This document shows positions 43,595 to 54,123 of a stretch of DNA of 58,077 bases, one piece after another. The stretch is taken from positions 1 to 58,077 of the forward strand of contig JBFWNY010000026.1 of the NCBI GenBank assembly GCA_050250815.1, read 5' to 3'. The stretch's first letter is position 1; each line of letters opens with the position of its first letter. Source of the DNA: JAEUMD01 sp050250815 (GTDB lineage: Bacteria > Pseudomonadota > Alphaproteobacteria > Rhizobiales > Hyphomicrobiaceae). Position numbers and translations under genes: made by a program. The notes under the pieces are model-generated. The model was not told the DNA's origin and made no database searches. It saw nothing but the letters and a program-made list of their open reading frames with translations.

Positions 43595-44389
43595 ATGGCC
43601 GACATCCTCGACAAGATCACCGCCTACAAGCGAAAGGAAGTCATCCACGCCAAGGAGGCCAATCCGCTGCAGGTTATGGCCGAGTACGCACGCTCCGCGC
43701 CGGCCGTGCGCCCGTTCGCGGCAGCGATCGCCCAGCGCATCGCGGCCGGTGAGCCCGCCCTCATCGCCGAAATCAAGAAGGCCTCACCGTCCAAAGGGCT
43801 CATCCGCGCCGACTTCGATCCCCCGGCACTTGCGCGTGCCTACGAGGCGGGCGGCGCGACCTGCCTGTCGATCCTCACCGATACGCCCTCGTTCCAGGGC
43901 GCGCCCGAGTATCTGAAGGCCGCGCGCGCCGCGACACGGCTGCCCGTGCTGCGCAAGGATTTCATGATCGATACGTATCAGGTAGTCGAAGCGCGCGCGT
44001 GGGGAGCCGACTGCATCCTCATCATCATGGCGGAGGTCGACGATGCGACGGCGCGCGATCTCGCCAGTGCAGCGGCTGACTGGGGCATGGACGCCATCGT
44101 CGAGGTTCACGACGATACCGAACTGGATCGCGCGCTGGCGCTGCCGTGCCGTCTCATCGGCATCAACAACCGCAACCTGAAGACCTTCGAGACGACGCTT
44201 GCGACGACCGAGCGGCTCGCCCCGCGCGTTCCTGCCGACCGCATCGTGATTGGCGAGAGCGGCATCTTCACGCCCGCCGACATCGCGCGGCTCGGCAAGG
44301 TCGGCATCGGCGCGTTCCTGGTGGGCGAGAGTCTGATGAGGCAGACTGACGTAATCGCGGCAACCAAAGCACTGCTGAGCCGGGGTTGA
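43595..44389 (+). CDS. trpC: TrpC, indole-3-glycerol phosphate synthase
   Basis: A 264-residue TIM barrel enzyme that closes the indole ring in tryptophan synthesis. Motifs: AEIKKASPSKG, LRKDFMID, GINNRNLKTF and IGESGIF. Not fused to TrpF, as is normal for alphaproteobacteria. Start MADILDKI at 43595; the frame opens 225 bases earlier within trpD but is not family sequence there. Confidence 0.97.
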   Translation: MADILDKITAYKRKEVIHAKEANPLQVMAEYARSAPAVRPFAAAIAQRIAAGEPALIAEIKKASPSKGLIRADFDPPALARAYEAGGATCLSILTDTPSFQGAPEYLKAARAATRLPVLRKDFMIDTYQVVEARAWGADCILIIMAEVDDATARDLASAAADWGMDAIVEVHDDTELDRALALPCRLIGINNRNLKTFETTLATTERLAPRVPADRIVIGESGIFTPADIARLGKVGIGAFLVGESLMRQTDVIAATKALLSRG

Positions 44390-44406
44390 CAGCTTGTCCG
44401 GCCGCG

Positions 44407-44745
44407 TCACTTGGCCAGTCCGCACTCCTTCATCGTCGTGAAGGTCATGTCGAGGATCTCGTCCTCGCGCGCTTCGCTGAAGTCCTGGCGGTCCGCGCTC
44501 ACCTCGCCGGCCTTGAGCGTGATCGTATCGAAGGCGAAGCTGAGCTCCTTGTCCTTCAAAGCCGCGCCGAGCTTTTCAGCGACGCAGGCGCAACCGGCCG
44601 CAGCAGTCTCCGGCCGGTCCTTTGCGCACGCGGCCACGAACGCTTCGTGCTCCGCCGCCACGGCAGACGATGGACCAGACAATGCGACAGGAACGGCCCC
44701 CGAAAGCACCAACAGCGCAATCCGGCGGAAAGTCGTGCGGCGCAT
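44407..44745 (-). CDS. Small exported hypothetical protein
   Basis: 112 residues with a signal peptide (about 1-30, ending AVA-AEH). The mature chain is about 80 residues, charged, with a Cys cluster (AACAKD, then GCAC) and a further Cys near the C-terminus (KECGL), suggesting disulfides. GGGAGA precedes the ATG at 44745. The longer open frame upstream is not supported. No family recognised; convergent with trpC. Confidence 0.6.
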   Translation of the reverse strand: MRRTTFRRIALLVLSGAVPVALSGPSSAVAAEHEAFVAACAKDRPETAAAGCACVAEKLGAALKDKELSFAFDTITLKAGEVSADRQDFSEAREDEILDMTFTTMKECGLAK

Positions 44746-45005
44746 CTTGATTCTCCCGTGTCTTTCGGCGGTGATGGGGCGACTGCAGCTCGATTCCTGT
44801 GAGCCCGCGACTCGCCAGCCAGCATAGCGTGTCACGGCGCTCAGGGTTAGTTGCGCGGCAGCATGCAGAACAAGCACGTAATGCAGAACAACACCCAAAG
44901 TGTGTGACGGCGCCTTGGCTCCTTGTGCTGGTCAGCACCTTGGGAGGCTTGTTATAGTCGTGCGCGTGCGCTTCGCCCCCCGAGCATCGCGCAGCGCTCA
45001 CTCTC

Positions 45006-45536
45006 ATGGACCCGCCGATGGCCCCTCCCCGTTCCACAGTCTCGCGTCTTTCGCACCTCAACGACAAGGGCGAGGCCAACATGGTCGACGTCTCAGCCAA
45101 AGATGTCACGCATCGCGTGGCGCGGGCGGAGGGCTTCGTTGCGATGGCGGCCGCTACGCTCGATCTTATTGAAGCGGGCACCGCAAAGAAGGGCGACGTG
45201 CTTGCCACGGCGCGCATCGCCGGCATCATGGCCGCGAAGCGGACCTCCGATCTCATTCCGCTGTGCCACCCGCTGCCGATCACCAAGGCGACCGTGGACT
45301 TCACCGCCAGCCGCGAGCCCGTTGGGTTGCATGTCGCCGCCGAGGTCAAGGTTGCCGGACAGACCGGCGTCGAGATGGAGGCATTGACGGCGGTTTCGGT
45401 CGCGTGCCTCACCATCTACGACATGCTGAAGGGAGTCGATAAGGCCATGACGTTCGAGGGCATAAGGCTCGTCGAGAAGTCGGGCGGGCGCTCGGGCCAC
45501 TGGCGTGCTGCGGCAAAACGCGAGGCCGGCGGTTGA
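45006..45536 (+). CDS. moaC: MoaC, cyclic pyranopterin monophosphate synthase
   Basis: A 176-residue molybdenum-cofactor enzyme acting after MoaA. Family motifs: AAKRTSDLIPLCHPLP (active-site His) and EALTAVSVACLTIYDM followed by KGVDKAM. The N-terminus is uncertain; an ATG at 45018 also fits. The stop is one base before the moeA start, so the two genes are coupled. Confidence 0.95.
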   Translation: MDPPMAPPRSTVSRLSHLNDKGEANMVDVSAKDVTHRVARAEGFVAMAAATLDLIEAGTAKKGDVLATARIAGIMAAKRTSDLIPLCHPLPITKATVDFTASREPVGLHVAAEVKVAGQTGVEMEALTAVSVACLTIYDMLKGVDKAMTFEGIRLVEKSGGRSGHWRAAAKREAGG

Positions 45537-45537
45537 A

Positions 45538-46743
45538 ATGGCGCTGCTCGCGGTCGACGAGGCCATGTCACGCGTATTGGCCGACGCTCCCGTCATGGAG
45601 CCCGAACTGGTGCCGCTGGCGCAGGCGCGCGGCCGGGTACTGGCGCACGACACCGCGGCGCTGCTGACGCAGCCGCCGTTCAACGCGTCCGCGATGGACG
45701 GCTACGCCGTGCGCGGCGAGGACGTGGCCCAGATCCCTGTAACCCTTTCGGTCATCGGCGAGGCGGCTGCCGGCCATGGGTTTGCCGGCTCCGTCGGGGC
45801 GCGGCAAGCAGTGCGTATTTTCACCGGCGCGCCGCTGCCCGAGGGCGCCGACGCGATCGTAATCCAGGAAAACGTCGAGACCTGCGGTGACAGCATCAGT
45901 GTCCGCGACGGCCGGCCCGATGCGGAACACGTGCGCCCACGTGGCGGAGATTTTCGCGAGGGCCTGGTCCTGCTGAACGGCGGCACGAGGCTCAACGCTC
46001 GCGCCATCATCCTGGCGGCGGCGATGGGCCATGGCGCGCTGAACGTGCGCCGAAAGCCGCGCGTCGCCATTATCGCCACCGGCGACGAACTCGTGGCCCC
46101 CGGAACCTTGCCAGGGCCCGATCAGATCATCTCGTCCAATCCGCACGGTCTGGCCGCGATGCTGGAGGAGGCAGGCGCCGAGCCGCACCTGCTGGGCATC
46201 GCGCGCGACACGCACGACAGCCTTGCCGAGGCGATCGCCAGAGCTGCCGACGCCGAGATCCTGCTCACCATCGGCGGCGCATCGGTCGGCAAGCACGATC
46301 TCGTCGGCCCGGCGCTGGAGTCCGCCGGCATGACGCTCGGCTTCTGGAAGATCGCGATGCGTCCGGGCAAGCCGCTGATCTTCGGAAAGCGCGGATCGCA
46401 ACGCGTGATCGGCCTGCCAGGTAATCCCGTCTCCGCCATGATCTGCACGCGCGTGTTCGTCGTGCCACTGGTTCGACGCATGCTTGCTCTCGACGGTGCC
46501 GAACGCGAATCGCGCAGTACCGCAGTCCTGGCCGCACCGCTTTCTGCCAACGGCCCCCGAACCCATTACATGCGCGCCCGCTATCAGACGCACGAGGGCC
46601 AGCGCGTCGTTCGCGCTCTGCCCAATCAGGACAGCTCCCTGTTGACCCCGCTTGCGCAGGCCGACTGCCTCATCGTGCGAGAGGCTGGCGCGCCGGCGGC
46701 GGCTCAGGGCACCAGCGTGAGCGTGCTGGATCTGGACTTCTGA
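45538..46743 (+). CDS. moeA: MoeA, molybdopterin molybdenumtransferase
   Basis: A 401-residue enzyme that inserts molybdate into molybdopterin. Motifs: PPFNASAMDGYAV, the central MoCF-like domain with TIGGASVGKHD, and RPGKPLIFG then GLPGNPVSA. Start MALLAVDEAM at 45538; the frame opens within moaC. Its nucleotide distance to moaC is one base. Confidence 0.96.
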   Translation: MALLAVDEAMSRVLADAPVMEPELVPLAQARGRVLAHDTAALLTQPPFNASAMDGYAVRGEDVAQIPVTLSVIGEAAAGHGFAGSVGARQAVRIFTGAPLPEGADAIVIQENVETCGDSISVRDGRPDAEHVRPRGGDFREGLVLLNGGTRLNARAIILAAAMGHGALNVRRKPRVAIIATGDELVAPGTLPGPDQIISSNPHGLAAMLEEAGAEPHLLGIARDTHDSLAEAIARAADAEILLTIGGASVGKHDLVGPALESAGMTLGFWKIAMRPGKPLIFGKRGSQRVIGLPGNPVSAMICTRVFVVPLVRRMLALDGAERESRSTAVLAAPLSANGPRTHYMRARYQTHEGQRVVRALPNQDSSLLTPLAQADCLIVREAGAPAAAQGTSVSVLDLDF

Positions 46744-46802
46744 GCGCACCAAAAATCGCCACCGTTGAAAAATCCAACCATGGGAACCGCCGCCCACTTG
46801 CG

Positions 46803-46817
46803 GAACGAGAGAAGAAC
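46803..46817 (+). promoter_or_regulatory. LexA (SOS) box upstream of lexA
   Basis: GAAC-GAGAGAA-GAAC matches the alphaproteobacterial LexA operator (GAAC-N7-GAAC, equal to GTTC-N7-GTTC) exactly. It lies within a possible promoter spacer (TTGCGG at about 46,798, TAGCGT at about 46,821). A near-match GTTC-N7-GTCC follows at about 46,828. Expected to mediate autorepression of lexA. Confidence 0.85.
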
Positions 46818-46934
46818 GGCTAGCGTACGTTCATGATTTGTCCTTAGGTGCGCTAGCGGAAATCGCGCCGAAGGAACGGAGGCGCCGCAGGCCGCCCTAT
46901 TCGGGCACCGGCACGTCGAACCAGCGGAGGCGGA

Positions 46935-47642
46935 ATGCTCACCCAGAAGCAGAAAGAGCTGCTCGTTTTCATTCACGAGCGCATGCAGGCGGCCGGTGTG
47001 CCGCCCTCCTTCGACGAGATGAAGGACGCGCTCGACCTCAAGTCGAAATCGGGCATTCACAGGCTGATCACCGCTCTGGTTGAGCGCGGCTTCATACGGC
47101 GGTTGCCGCATCGCGCCCGCGCCATCGAAGTGATCAAGCTGCCCGAGGGCTCCGATCTGTCAGGCGGTCGCAAGGGTGGTTTTCAACCAAGCGTCATCGA
47201 GGGCAGCGGCCGCAGGACAGTCGAGTTGCAGACGCCGCGGACAGTCGCCATCGACAGCCGAACGGTTTCGGTTCCAGTCATGGGCCGCATCGCCGCCGGC
47301 ACGCCCATCAGCGCCATCCAGAACCATACTCACGACATTGCCTGCCCGCCCGACCTGCTGACGAGCGGGGAGCATTTCGCGCTCGAGGTCCGCGGCGATT
47401 CGATGATCGAGGCCGGCATTCACGACGGCGATACGGTGATTATCCGCCGCTGCGACTCGGCCGAGAACGGTGACATCGTCGTGGCCCTGGTCGAGAAGGA
47501 GGAGGCGACGCTGAAGCGCCTGCGCAAGAAGGGTACGACGGTCGCGCTGGAGGCGGCCAACCCGGAATTCAAGACACGCATCTTCGGGCCCGACCAGGTC
47601 GACATCCAGGGTCGGCTCGTGGGGCTCATCCGCCGGTACTGA
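46935..47642 (+). CDS. lexA: LexA repressor
   Basis: A 235-residue SOS repressor. N-terminal winged helix (LTQKQKELL, SFDEMKDAL), linker, then the peptidase domain: the Ala121-Gly122 self-cleavage site in RIAAGTP, catalytic Ser156 in GDSMIEAG and Lys194 in ATLKR. A perfect LexA box lies 118 bases upstream. Start ATG 46935 after a short GC-rich leader; the family N-terminus is MLTQKQ. Confidence 0.97.
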   Translation: MLTQKQKELLVFIHERMQAAGVPPSFDEMKDALDLKSKSGIHRLITALVERGFIRRLPHRARAIEVIKLPEGSDLSGGRKGGFQPSVIEGSGRRTVELQTPRTVAIDSRTVSVPVMGRIAAGTPISAIQNHTHDIACPPDLLTSGEHFALEVRGDSMIEAGIHDGDTVIIRRCDSAENGDIVVALVEKEEATLKRLRKKGTTVALEAANPEFKTRIFGPDQVDIQGRLVGLIRRY

Positions 47643-47710
47643 TCTGGCGGCACTGGCCGGGCGATTTCGGCCGCCCGCTGTCGGACGCAGGACCGATGGG
47701 TGCTCTCGCG

Positions 47711-50104
47711 CTACTCGTCGGCGTGCTGTGATCTTGTCCATGCCGGCAGATCATCCTCGTCCTCCGGGCGAGGCATGGGCGGCGACTGCGGTGCCAGCCG
47801 CCGCGCCGACGAGGCAAAGCTCCGGACGCGACCGGCGATTGCTTGTGCGCCGGGCGTCCCGGCGCTTTCGGCATCATGTGAGGCTCGGGGTCGCTTAGAC
47901 TCGGCGACCGCAGCGGACCGCGCCTCGGCAGTGCGGCGCCGGCCTTCCGCCGACCACGGATGCGGCGGCGACCAAGGCCGCAACCCGCGCTGCCCGGCGA
48001 CCGTCTCGATATGCAGGGCACCACTCGGCTCAACGAACACGGCGTGCGTGCCTTGGGTGCGCACAGCAATGAAGTCAACAACCGCGCCGGGCCGCGGGCA
48101 CACGCGAGGCGCTGGCACGTCGAGCACGAGCACATCGGCCTTCGCGCAGTCGTCGGCAAGTGCCGCTGGGTGACGCGCGACGGCGACCCGTTTGCCCTTG
48201 ATGCCGATGGTGCAGCCAAGACGGTCGCATGCGAGCCCCCTGCCAGAGCCCGCCGCCGCATCCGCAGGCCTGCCATCTCCGTCATGCTCGAGCCAGCGCG
48301 CCACCTCGAACCGCGATCCTGATGCCGGAAGCACGGTCAACCGGCCATCGTCGGCCCTTACTGCGACGAGGCGGCCATCCCTTCCTACCAGAAGGTCGGG
48401 TCTCGCCCCGAATGGCGCAGCGGCCAGGCCCGCGACGATGACCACGCCACCTGCCAGGCGCCATCGCTCGCCCCACAGCAGCAGCCACAAGCCGCCGGCC
48501 AGCATCAGCGCGAATGAGGTGGCGGGAATCGCCGGTACGGTCAGCACGGCGCCGGGCAGCGCCGCCACCCAACGCGCAGTCCACACCATGCCCTCGATCC
48601 CGGCCCCCATGACGGCGAGCGGACCAGCCTCCAGGCCGAACGGCAACGCCACCAGCGTTGCCAACGCTGCCGGCATCACGACCACGTTGCACAACGGCAC
48701 GGCCAGCAGATTAGCCAGCACGGCGAACTGCTGGCTCTTATGAAAATGATAGAGCGCAAATGGCGTCACAGCCGCGCTGGCAACGAGCGTGGAGAGCACG
48801 ATGCCGCCCAGGAACAGGAGGCCGCGCACCGGCAATCCAAACTCGCCCCATGACCGTTGATGACTGAAGCGGCCACGTATCGCTTCGTAGGCGGCCACGA
48901 GAGCGACGACGGCGGCAAACGACATCTGGAAGCCGACATCGAGCAGGCTTTCGGGAAACAGGATGAGGATGATGAGCGCGGACAGCGCCACGTTGCGCAG
49001 AGCCACGGCGGGCCTGTCGAGAAGGATCGCCAGGAACATGATGGCGATCATGATGAACGAGCGGATGGTCGCAAAGGAGCCGCCGGAAATCGCAAGGTAG
49101 GCGAGGGAGCCGGCCGAAGCCGTCAGTGCGGCCCACTTCTTCACGGGATGGCGCAACGCGATCGAGGGAAACAACGCAAACAGCAGGCGTGCGCTCCAGA
49201 ATACGGCGCCCCCCATAATGGCCATGTGGAGTCCGGAGATCGATAGAATGTGGAACAGGCCCGAATCGCGAAAGGCATCGTTCGTCGCCTGCGTAATGCC
49301 GCCGCGCTCGCCCGTTATGAGGGCGGTCGCAATGGCGCCGTTCTCGCCGGGCAGAGCGTCGGTGACGCGCTTGCCAATCGCCTGGCGGAACCGTTCCAGC
49401 CGCGCCTGGAATACGAGCCACGATGGCGGTGGTCCGGCATCGGGGTCGGGCTTGGGGGGCGCCAGCGCATAGCCCACCGCCCCCAGCCGCAGGAAGAAGG
49501 CATACCGGGCGAAGTCGTAGCCACCGGGCAGCGCCGGGGGCGCGGGCGGCGCCAGATAGGCGCGGAGGCTTATGGCGTCCCCAGGCTTCAGACCGTCCAG
49601 ACGCGCCAGCGTTCGCACGCGGATGCGGTAGGGCGTCTGCGCCGGATCGACACCCTCAAGCCGGGTCACGCGCAGCGTCACGCGCTCGCCCCGCCCCTCG
49701 CGCGGCTCGACCAGCTCGACGAACCCCCGGACGCCGACAGGCCCCATCGCGCGCTCGAGCACCGGCGCGGACACGACGGCCGCACGCACGGCGATGAGGG
49801 CGAAGCCTGCCGAGACAAGCGCCAAGGCGCGCACGAGCACGACAAGAACCGAACCAGCAGGAGCGACGGCAAGCAGTAGCAACGACGCGGCGAAGGGCGC
49901 GACGGCCACGGCAAGCAGCGGCTCCCGCGGCAAAACAAAATAGGCTGCGATGCCGCCACCGAGTAGAACCGGCACCCAGTAGAACCAGCGCGCGCGCTCG
50001 GTATCCAGGGCGGCAGCCAGACGCTCGACGAGCGTGGGTCGCACCGCTTGCACTCGGCGACGCGACCGCTCCGGCTCGCCCTGCATATCCTCGGCAAACG
50101 CCAC
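47711..50104 (-). CDS. comEC: ComEC/Rec2 family DNA-uptake channel protein
   Basis: A 797-residue polytopic membrane protein. An N-terminal DUF4131-like part precedes the competence domain (GLFHILSISGLHMAI and many transmembrane helices), then a soluble C-terminal region. It lacks a clear metallo-beta-lactamase HxHxDH motif and ends in an Arg/Ala/Pro-rich tail. Start GTG at 50104 has GGAGG seven bases upstream; the ATG at 50086 has its GAGG too close. In competent bacteria this protein carries single-stranded DNA across the inner membrane. Divergent from gltX. Confidence 0.9.
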   Translation of the reverse strand: MAFAEDMQGEPERSRRRVQAVRPTLVERLAAALDTERARWFYWVPVLLGGGIAAYFVLPREPLLAVAVAPFAASLLLLAVAPAGSVLVVLVRALALVSAGFALIAVRAAVVSAPVLERAMGPVGVRGFVELVEPREGRGERVTLRVTRLEGVDPAQTPYRIRVRTLARLDGLKPGDAISLRAYLAPPAPPALPGGYDFARYAFFLRLGAVGYALAPPKPDPDAGPPPSWLVFQARLERFRQAIGKRVTDALPGENGAIATALITGERGGITQATNDAFRDSGLFHILSISGLHMAIMGGAVFWSARLLFALFPSIALRHPVKKWAALTASAGSLAYLAISGGSFATIRSFIMIAIMFLAILLDRPAVALRNVALSALIILILFPESLLDVGFQMSFAAVVALVAAYEAIRGRFSHQRSWGEFGLPVRGLLFLGGIVLSTLVASAAVTPFALYHFHKSQQFAVLANLLAVPLCNVVVMPAALATLVALPFGLEAGPLAVMGAGIEGMVWTARWVAALPGAVLTVPAIPATSFALMLAGGLWLLLWGERWRLAGGVVIVAGLAAAPFGARPDLLVGRDGRLVAVRADDGRLTVLPASGSRFEVARWLEHDGDGRPADAAAGSGRGLACDRLGCTIGIKGKRVAVARHPAALADDCAKADVLVLDVPAPRVCPRPGAVVDFIAVRTQGTHAVFVEPSGALHIETVAGQRGLRPWSPPHPWSAEGRRRTAEARSAAVAESKRPRASHDAESAGTPGAQAIAGRVRSFASSARRLAPQSPPMPRPEDEDDLPAWTRSQHADE

Positions 50105-50113
50105 GCAACGACC

Positions 50114-50149
50114 TCCGAACCACCCCGAAGATCCGAACCACCCCGAAGA
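50114..50149. repeat. Two perfect 18-base tandem copies in the comEC / gltX intergenic region
   Basis: TCCGAACCACCCCGAAGA occurs twice in direct succession (50114-50131 and 50132-50149). The first copy partly covers the comEC ribosome binding site on the minus strand (CCTCC at 50112-50116). It looks like a recent tandem duplication. Confidence 0.85.
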
Positions 50150-50325
50150 AATGCATGGCAACAGGATCGCGTCCAGCGCCGGCGGCCTGACATGGGCCGG
50201 TACTGGGGCCGCGCGCCCGGGCTCCGGCGAGCCGGACTTAACCTCGGTCGGTGCGCGTGCTAAACGCGGGCCGACTCCGCCGGCCCCGAGGGCCGCTACG
50301 CAATCCAACCCACAAAGACGGCCCG

Positions 50326-51771
50326 ATGACCTCGCACCCTGCCCCCGTCGTCCGCTTCGCTCCCTCGCCCACGGGCTTTCTGCATATCGGCGGCGCGCGC
50401 ACCGCATTGTTCAACTGGCTCTATGCGCAGGCCAAGGGTGGCACCTTCCTGCTCAGGATCGAGGACACAGACCGCGAGCGGAACAACGAGGCTGCCGTCG
50501 CCGCCATCATCGACGGCCTGAAATGGCTGGAACTGGATTGGACCGGTGAGCCCATCTCCCAGTTTTCGCGTGCGAGCCACCACAAGGAGGCTGCCGAGCG
50601 GCTGCTCGCCGAGGGGCATGCGTACCGCTGTTACCTCACCGCCGCGGAGCTCGACGCCATGCGCGCGGCCGCCGAGGCGGAGAAGCGGCCACTCTCTATA
50701 CGCAGCCCATGGCGCGATAAGAGCGCAGCCGACGCGCCTGCCGGCGTGCCCTTCACAATCCGCCTGAAGGCGCCTCGAGAGGGCGAGACCGTGATCGAGG
50801 ATCGCGTGCAGGGCCGCGTCGTGTTTCCCAACAAGGACCTCGACGACCTCATCCTGCTGCGCTCGGACGGTACCCCCACCTACAATCTCGCCGTCGTCGT
50901 CGACGACCACGACATGGGCATCACGCACGTCATCCGCGGCGTCGATCACCTGACGAATGCCGCGCGACAGACACAGATCTATCTGGGTCTCGGCTGGAGC
51001 GCGCCCGAGTTCGCCCACGTACCGCTGATTCATGGCGCGGACGGCGCCAAGCTGTCGAAGCGTCACGGTGCGCTCGGCATCGAGGCGTACCGGGCCATGG
51101 GCTACCTTCCCGAGGCCCTGCGCAACTATCTCGTGCGTCTGGGCTGGAGCCATGGCGATGATGAGATCATCCCGACGCGTCAGTTGATCGAGTGGTTCGA
51201 TGTCGACGGCATCGGCAAGAGCGCGGCGCGGTTCGACTTCACCAAGCTCGAGGCGCTCAACGCCCATTACCTGCGCCAGGCGGATGACCACGAGCTGTTC
51301 GAGCGCGCGGTTGCAATCCTGCCCGAGATCGAGGGGGGCGACTCCATCGCAAAGGCGGTGGCAGGCGGAGCTAGCGACAAGTTCCGCGCCGCGATCCCGA
51401 GCCTCAAGGAGCGCTCCAAAACGCTCGTCGATCTTATCCGCGGCGCGGACTACGTATTCGCGCAGCGCCCTATTGCGCTCGACGAGAAGGCTGCCAAGCA
51501 GATCGACGACGCGGCACGCTCTGCGATTGCCAAGCTGCTGGCACGGCTCAAGGGTGTCGCGACCTGGGATGCCCCTACGCTCGAGGCCGAGGTGCGCGCG
51601 TTCGCCGAAGCCGAGGGTTTGAAACTCGGCAAGATCGCCCAGCCACTGCGTGCCGCTCTCACCGGCTCCTCGGTATCGCCGCCGGTATTCGACGTGATGG
51701 CCGTGCTGGGCGAGGATGAGAGCCTGGCGCGTCTCTCCGACGTTGCAAGAGGGGTGGCCGCTCAGGGTTGA
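50326..51771 (+). CDS. gltX: Glutamyl-tRNA synthetase
   Basis: A 481-residue class I aminoacyl-tRNA synthetase. HIGH-like motif HIGG in PSPTGFLHIGGART and KMSKS-like KLSKRHG, plus the Glu-specific LRIEDTD. The C-terminal anticodon-binding domain is complete. Start MTSHPAPVVR at 50326; the upstream frame is not family-like. Same strand as gltA. Confidence 0.97.
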   Translation: MTSHPAPVVRFAPSPTGFLHIGGARTALFNWLYAQAKGGTFLLRIEDTDRERNNEAAVAAIIDGLKWLELDWTGEPISQFSRASHHKEAAERLLAEGHAYRCYLTAAELDAMRAAAEAEKRPLSIRSPWRDKSAADAPAGVPFTIRLKAPREGETVIEDRVQGRVVFPNKDLDDLILLRSDGTPTYNLAVVVDDHDMGITHVIRGVDHLTNAARQTQIYLGLGWSAPEFAHVPLIHGADGAKLSKRHGALGIEAYRAMGYLPEALRNYLVRLGWSHGDDEIIPTRQLIEWFDVDGIGKSAARFDFTKLEALNAHYLRQADDHELFERAVAILPEIEGGDSIAKAVAGGASDKFRAAIPSLKERSKTLVDLIRGADYVFAQRPIALDEKAAKQIDDAARSAIAKLLARLKGVATWDAPTLEAEVRAFAEAEGLKLGKIAQPLRAALTGSSVSPPVFDVMAVLGEDESLARLSDVARGVAAQG

Positions 51772-52094
51772 GGCGGCGATCCCAGCCGAACGCAGGAGCA
51801 GCGTTTCAGGGCGCGACCGGCCGCCGCCAATGGGGCAGCGCACCATGCGGCGATCTGGGCGCGCGCCCAACTGCCATACAGAAGCAGCATAACATGCTGA
51901 ATTTTCCAGCATTTCTGCGCGAGAGAAGACCAAGACCCGTCGAACGGTTATCTTGTCGCACCGCCCAATGTCGAGTACCCAGGAGGTAGGCAGCCCCGAC
52001 TTGCGGCGACGACCCGCTCATCGTTGCAGGCGATCGTCCAGGCCGCCGCCAACCAACGCGCCCCCCGACCCCAGCGACCGAGGTAATTCCGCCG
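51772..52094. promoter_or_regulatory. gltX-gltA intergenic region
   Basis: About 323 bases. A weak stem-loop (ATGCTG 51894-51899, loop AATTTTC..., CAGCAT 51907-51912, followed by TTCTG) may end gltX transcription. The AT-richer stretch around 51,880-51,960 probably carries the gltA promoter; no boxes are assigned with confidence. A good GAGG precedes the gltA start. Confidence 0.4.
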
Positions 52095-53399
<1,305 letters not shown>

Positions 53400-53433
53400 C
53401 GGCCCACTATTGCGAGTGACTTGAGAGATCGTC

Positions 53434-53474
53434 GGGCGGGATTGCCAAATGGCATCCCGCCCGAACTGTTTTGC
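53434..53474 (+). terminator. Rho-independent terminator of gltA
   Basis: GC stem GGGCGGGA (53434-53441) pairs with TCCCGCCC (53455-53462), extended by an inner TGCC/GGCA pair with an AAAT loop, and is followed by a TGTTTT tail. It lies 35 bases after the gltA stop and also faces the nrsF stop. Confidence 0.75.
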
Positions 53475-53487
53475 GAATACCGGACGA

Positions 53488-54123
53488 TTACCAGCGCAGC
53501 AGCCGCGAGCCAGCGAGTGCACCAATACCAATGACGATCCCCGACGCCAGCACGTACCAGAGGCCGACGAAGAGCGGGGAATCGTCCGCGCAATGGAAGG
53601 CGTAGAACACCGCGGCGACCGCCGCTGCCAGCCGTCCAGCCGCAGCGCCCGCAGTCGCGGCCGAGCCTGGTGCGCCCTGACGCAGGGCATAAACGCCAGC
53701 AGCCAGCGGCGCGAGTGACAGCAATGGGAGCGCGACGAGACACACGAGCGCGTTCGTGCCGACGGCGCGCGCCATCCATGTGTCCGCAGGCGCAGCCAGC
53801 AGCTCCACCGCGACGGCGCCGAAAAGAAGCACCGGAACGAGCAGGCTTGCGGCGCTGGCAAATCGTGTCCACTCCGGCGAGACATGGCGGACCAGGTCAA
53901 CGGCCGCCAGTACCAACGCCAGCGTGACCAGCACGATCTTGAAGACGAAGCGCCACGTCAGGAGCGCGGCCGACAGATCGGACCGGACGCCCATCGCAGT
54001 CAGCATGGCCAGCGCCGAAACCGCGGCACCCGCCAGCAGCCACCGGACGAGAGGGCCGCGCACAGGGACGGGCGGCCTCGACGCATCGGCCGACAGCGCC
54101 GCGATCAGTTGCTCGGTCCTCAT
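53488..54123 (-). CDS. nrsF: NrsF-type membrane anti-sigma factor (DUF1109)
   Basis: A 211-residue protein with about six transmembrane helices (first at about 28-45, last at about 186-205), matching DUF1109/NrsF. It should hold the SigF-like ECF factor inactive at the inner membrane. Its only two cysteines are Cys128 and Cys178, 50 residues apart; I recall that Caulobacter NrsF has its key cysteines at 131 and 181, also 50 apart. It is co-translated with the sigma gene through an ATGA overlap. Confidence 0.85.
   Translation of the reverse strand: MRTEQLIAALSADASRPPVPVRGPLVRWLLAGAAVSALAMLTAMGVRSDLSAALLTWRFVFKIVLVTLALVLAAVDLVRHVSPEWTRFASAASLLVPVLLFGAVAVELLAAPADTWMARAVGTNALVCLVALPLLSLAPLAAGVYALRQGAPGSAATAGAAAGRLAAAVAAVFYAFHCADDSPLFVGLWYVLASGIVIGIGALAGSRLLRW

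Noticed and set aside
45568..46797. 409-codon minus-strand frame across moeA
   Set aside because: Antisense shadow of moeA; translated sequence is low-complexity and His/Arg-rich.
47656..47677. Possible terminator after lexA (CGGGCG...CGCCCG)
   Set aside because: The stem is only six bases with no T-run; too weak to report as a feature.
50114..50149. CRISPR-like repeat
   Set aside because: Only two copies in direct contact with no spacers; it is a simple tandem duplication.
50296..51933. 545-codon minus-strand frame across gltX
   Set aside because: Antisense to a complete gltX; no protein family features.
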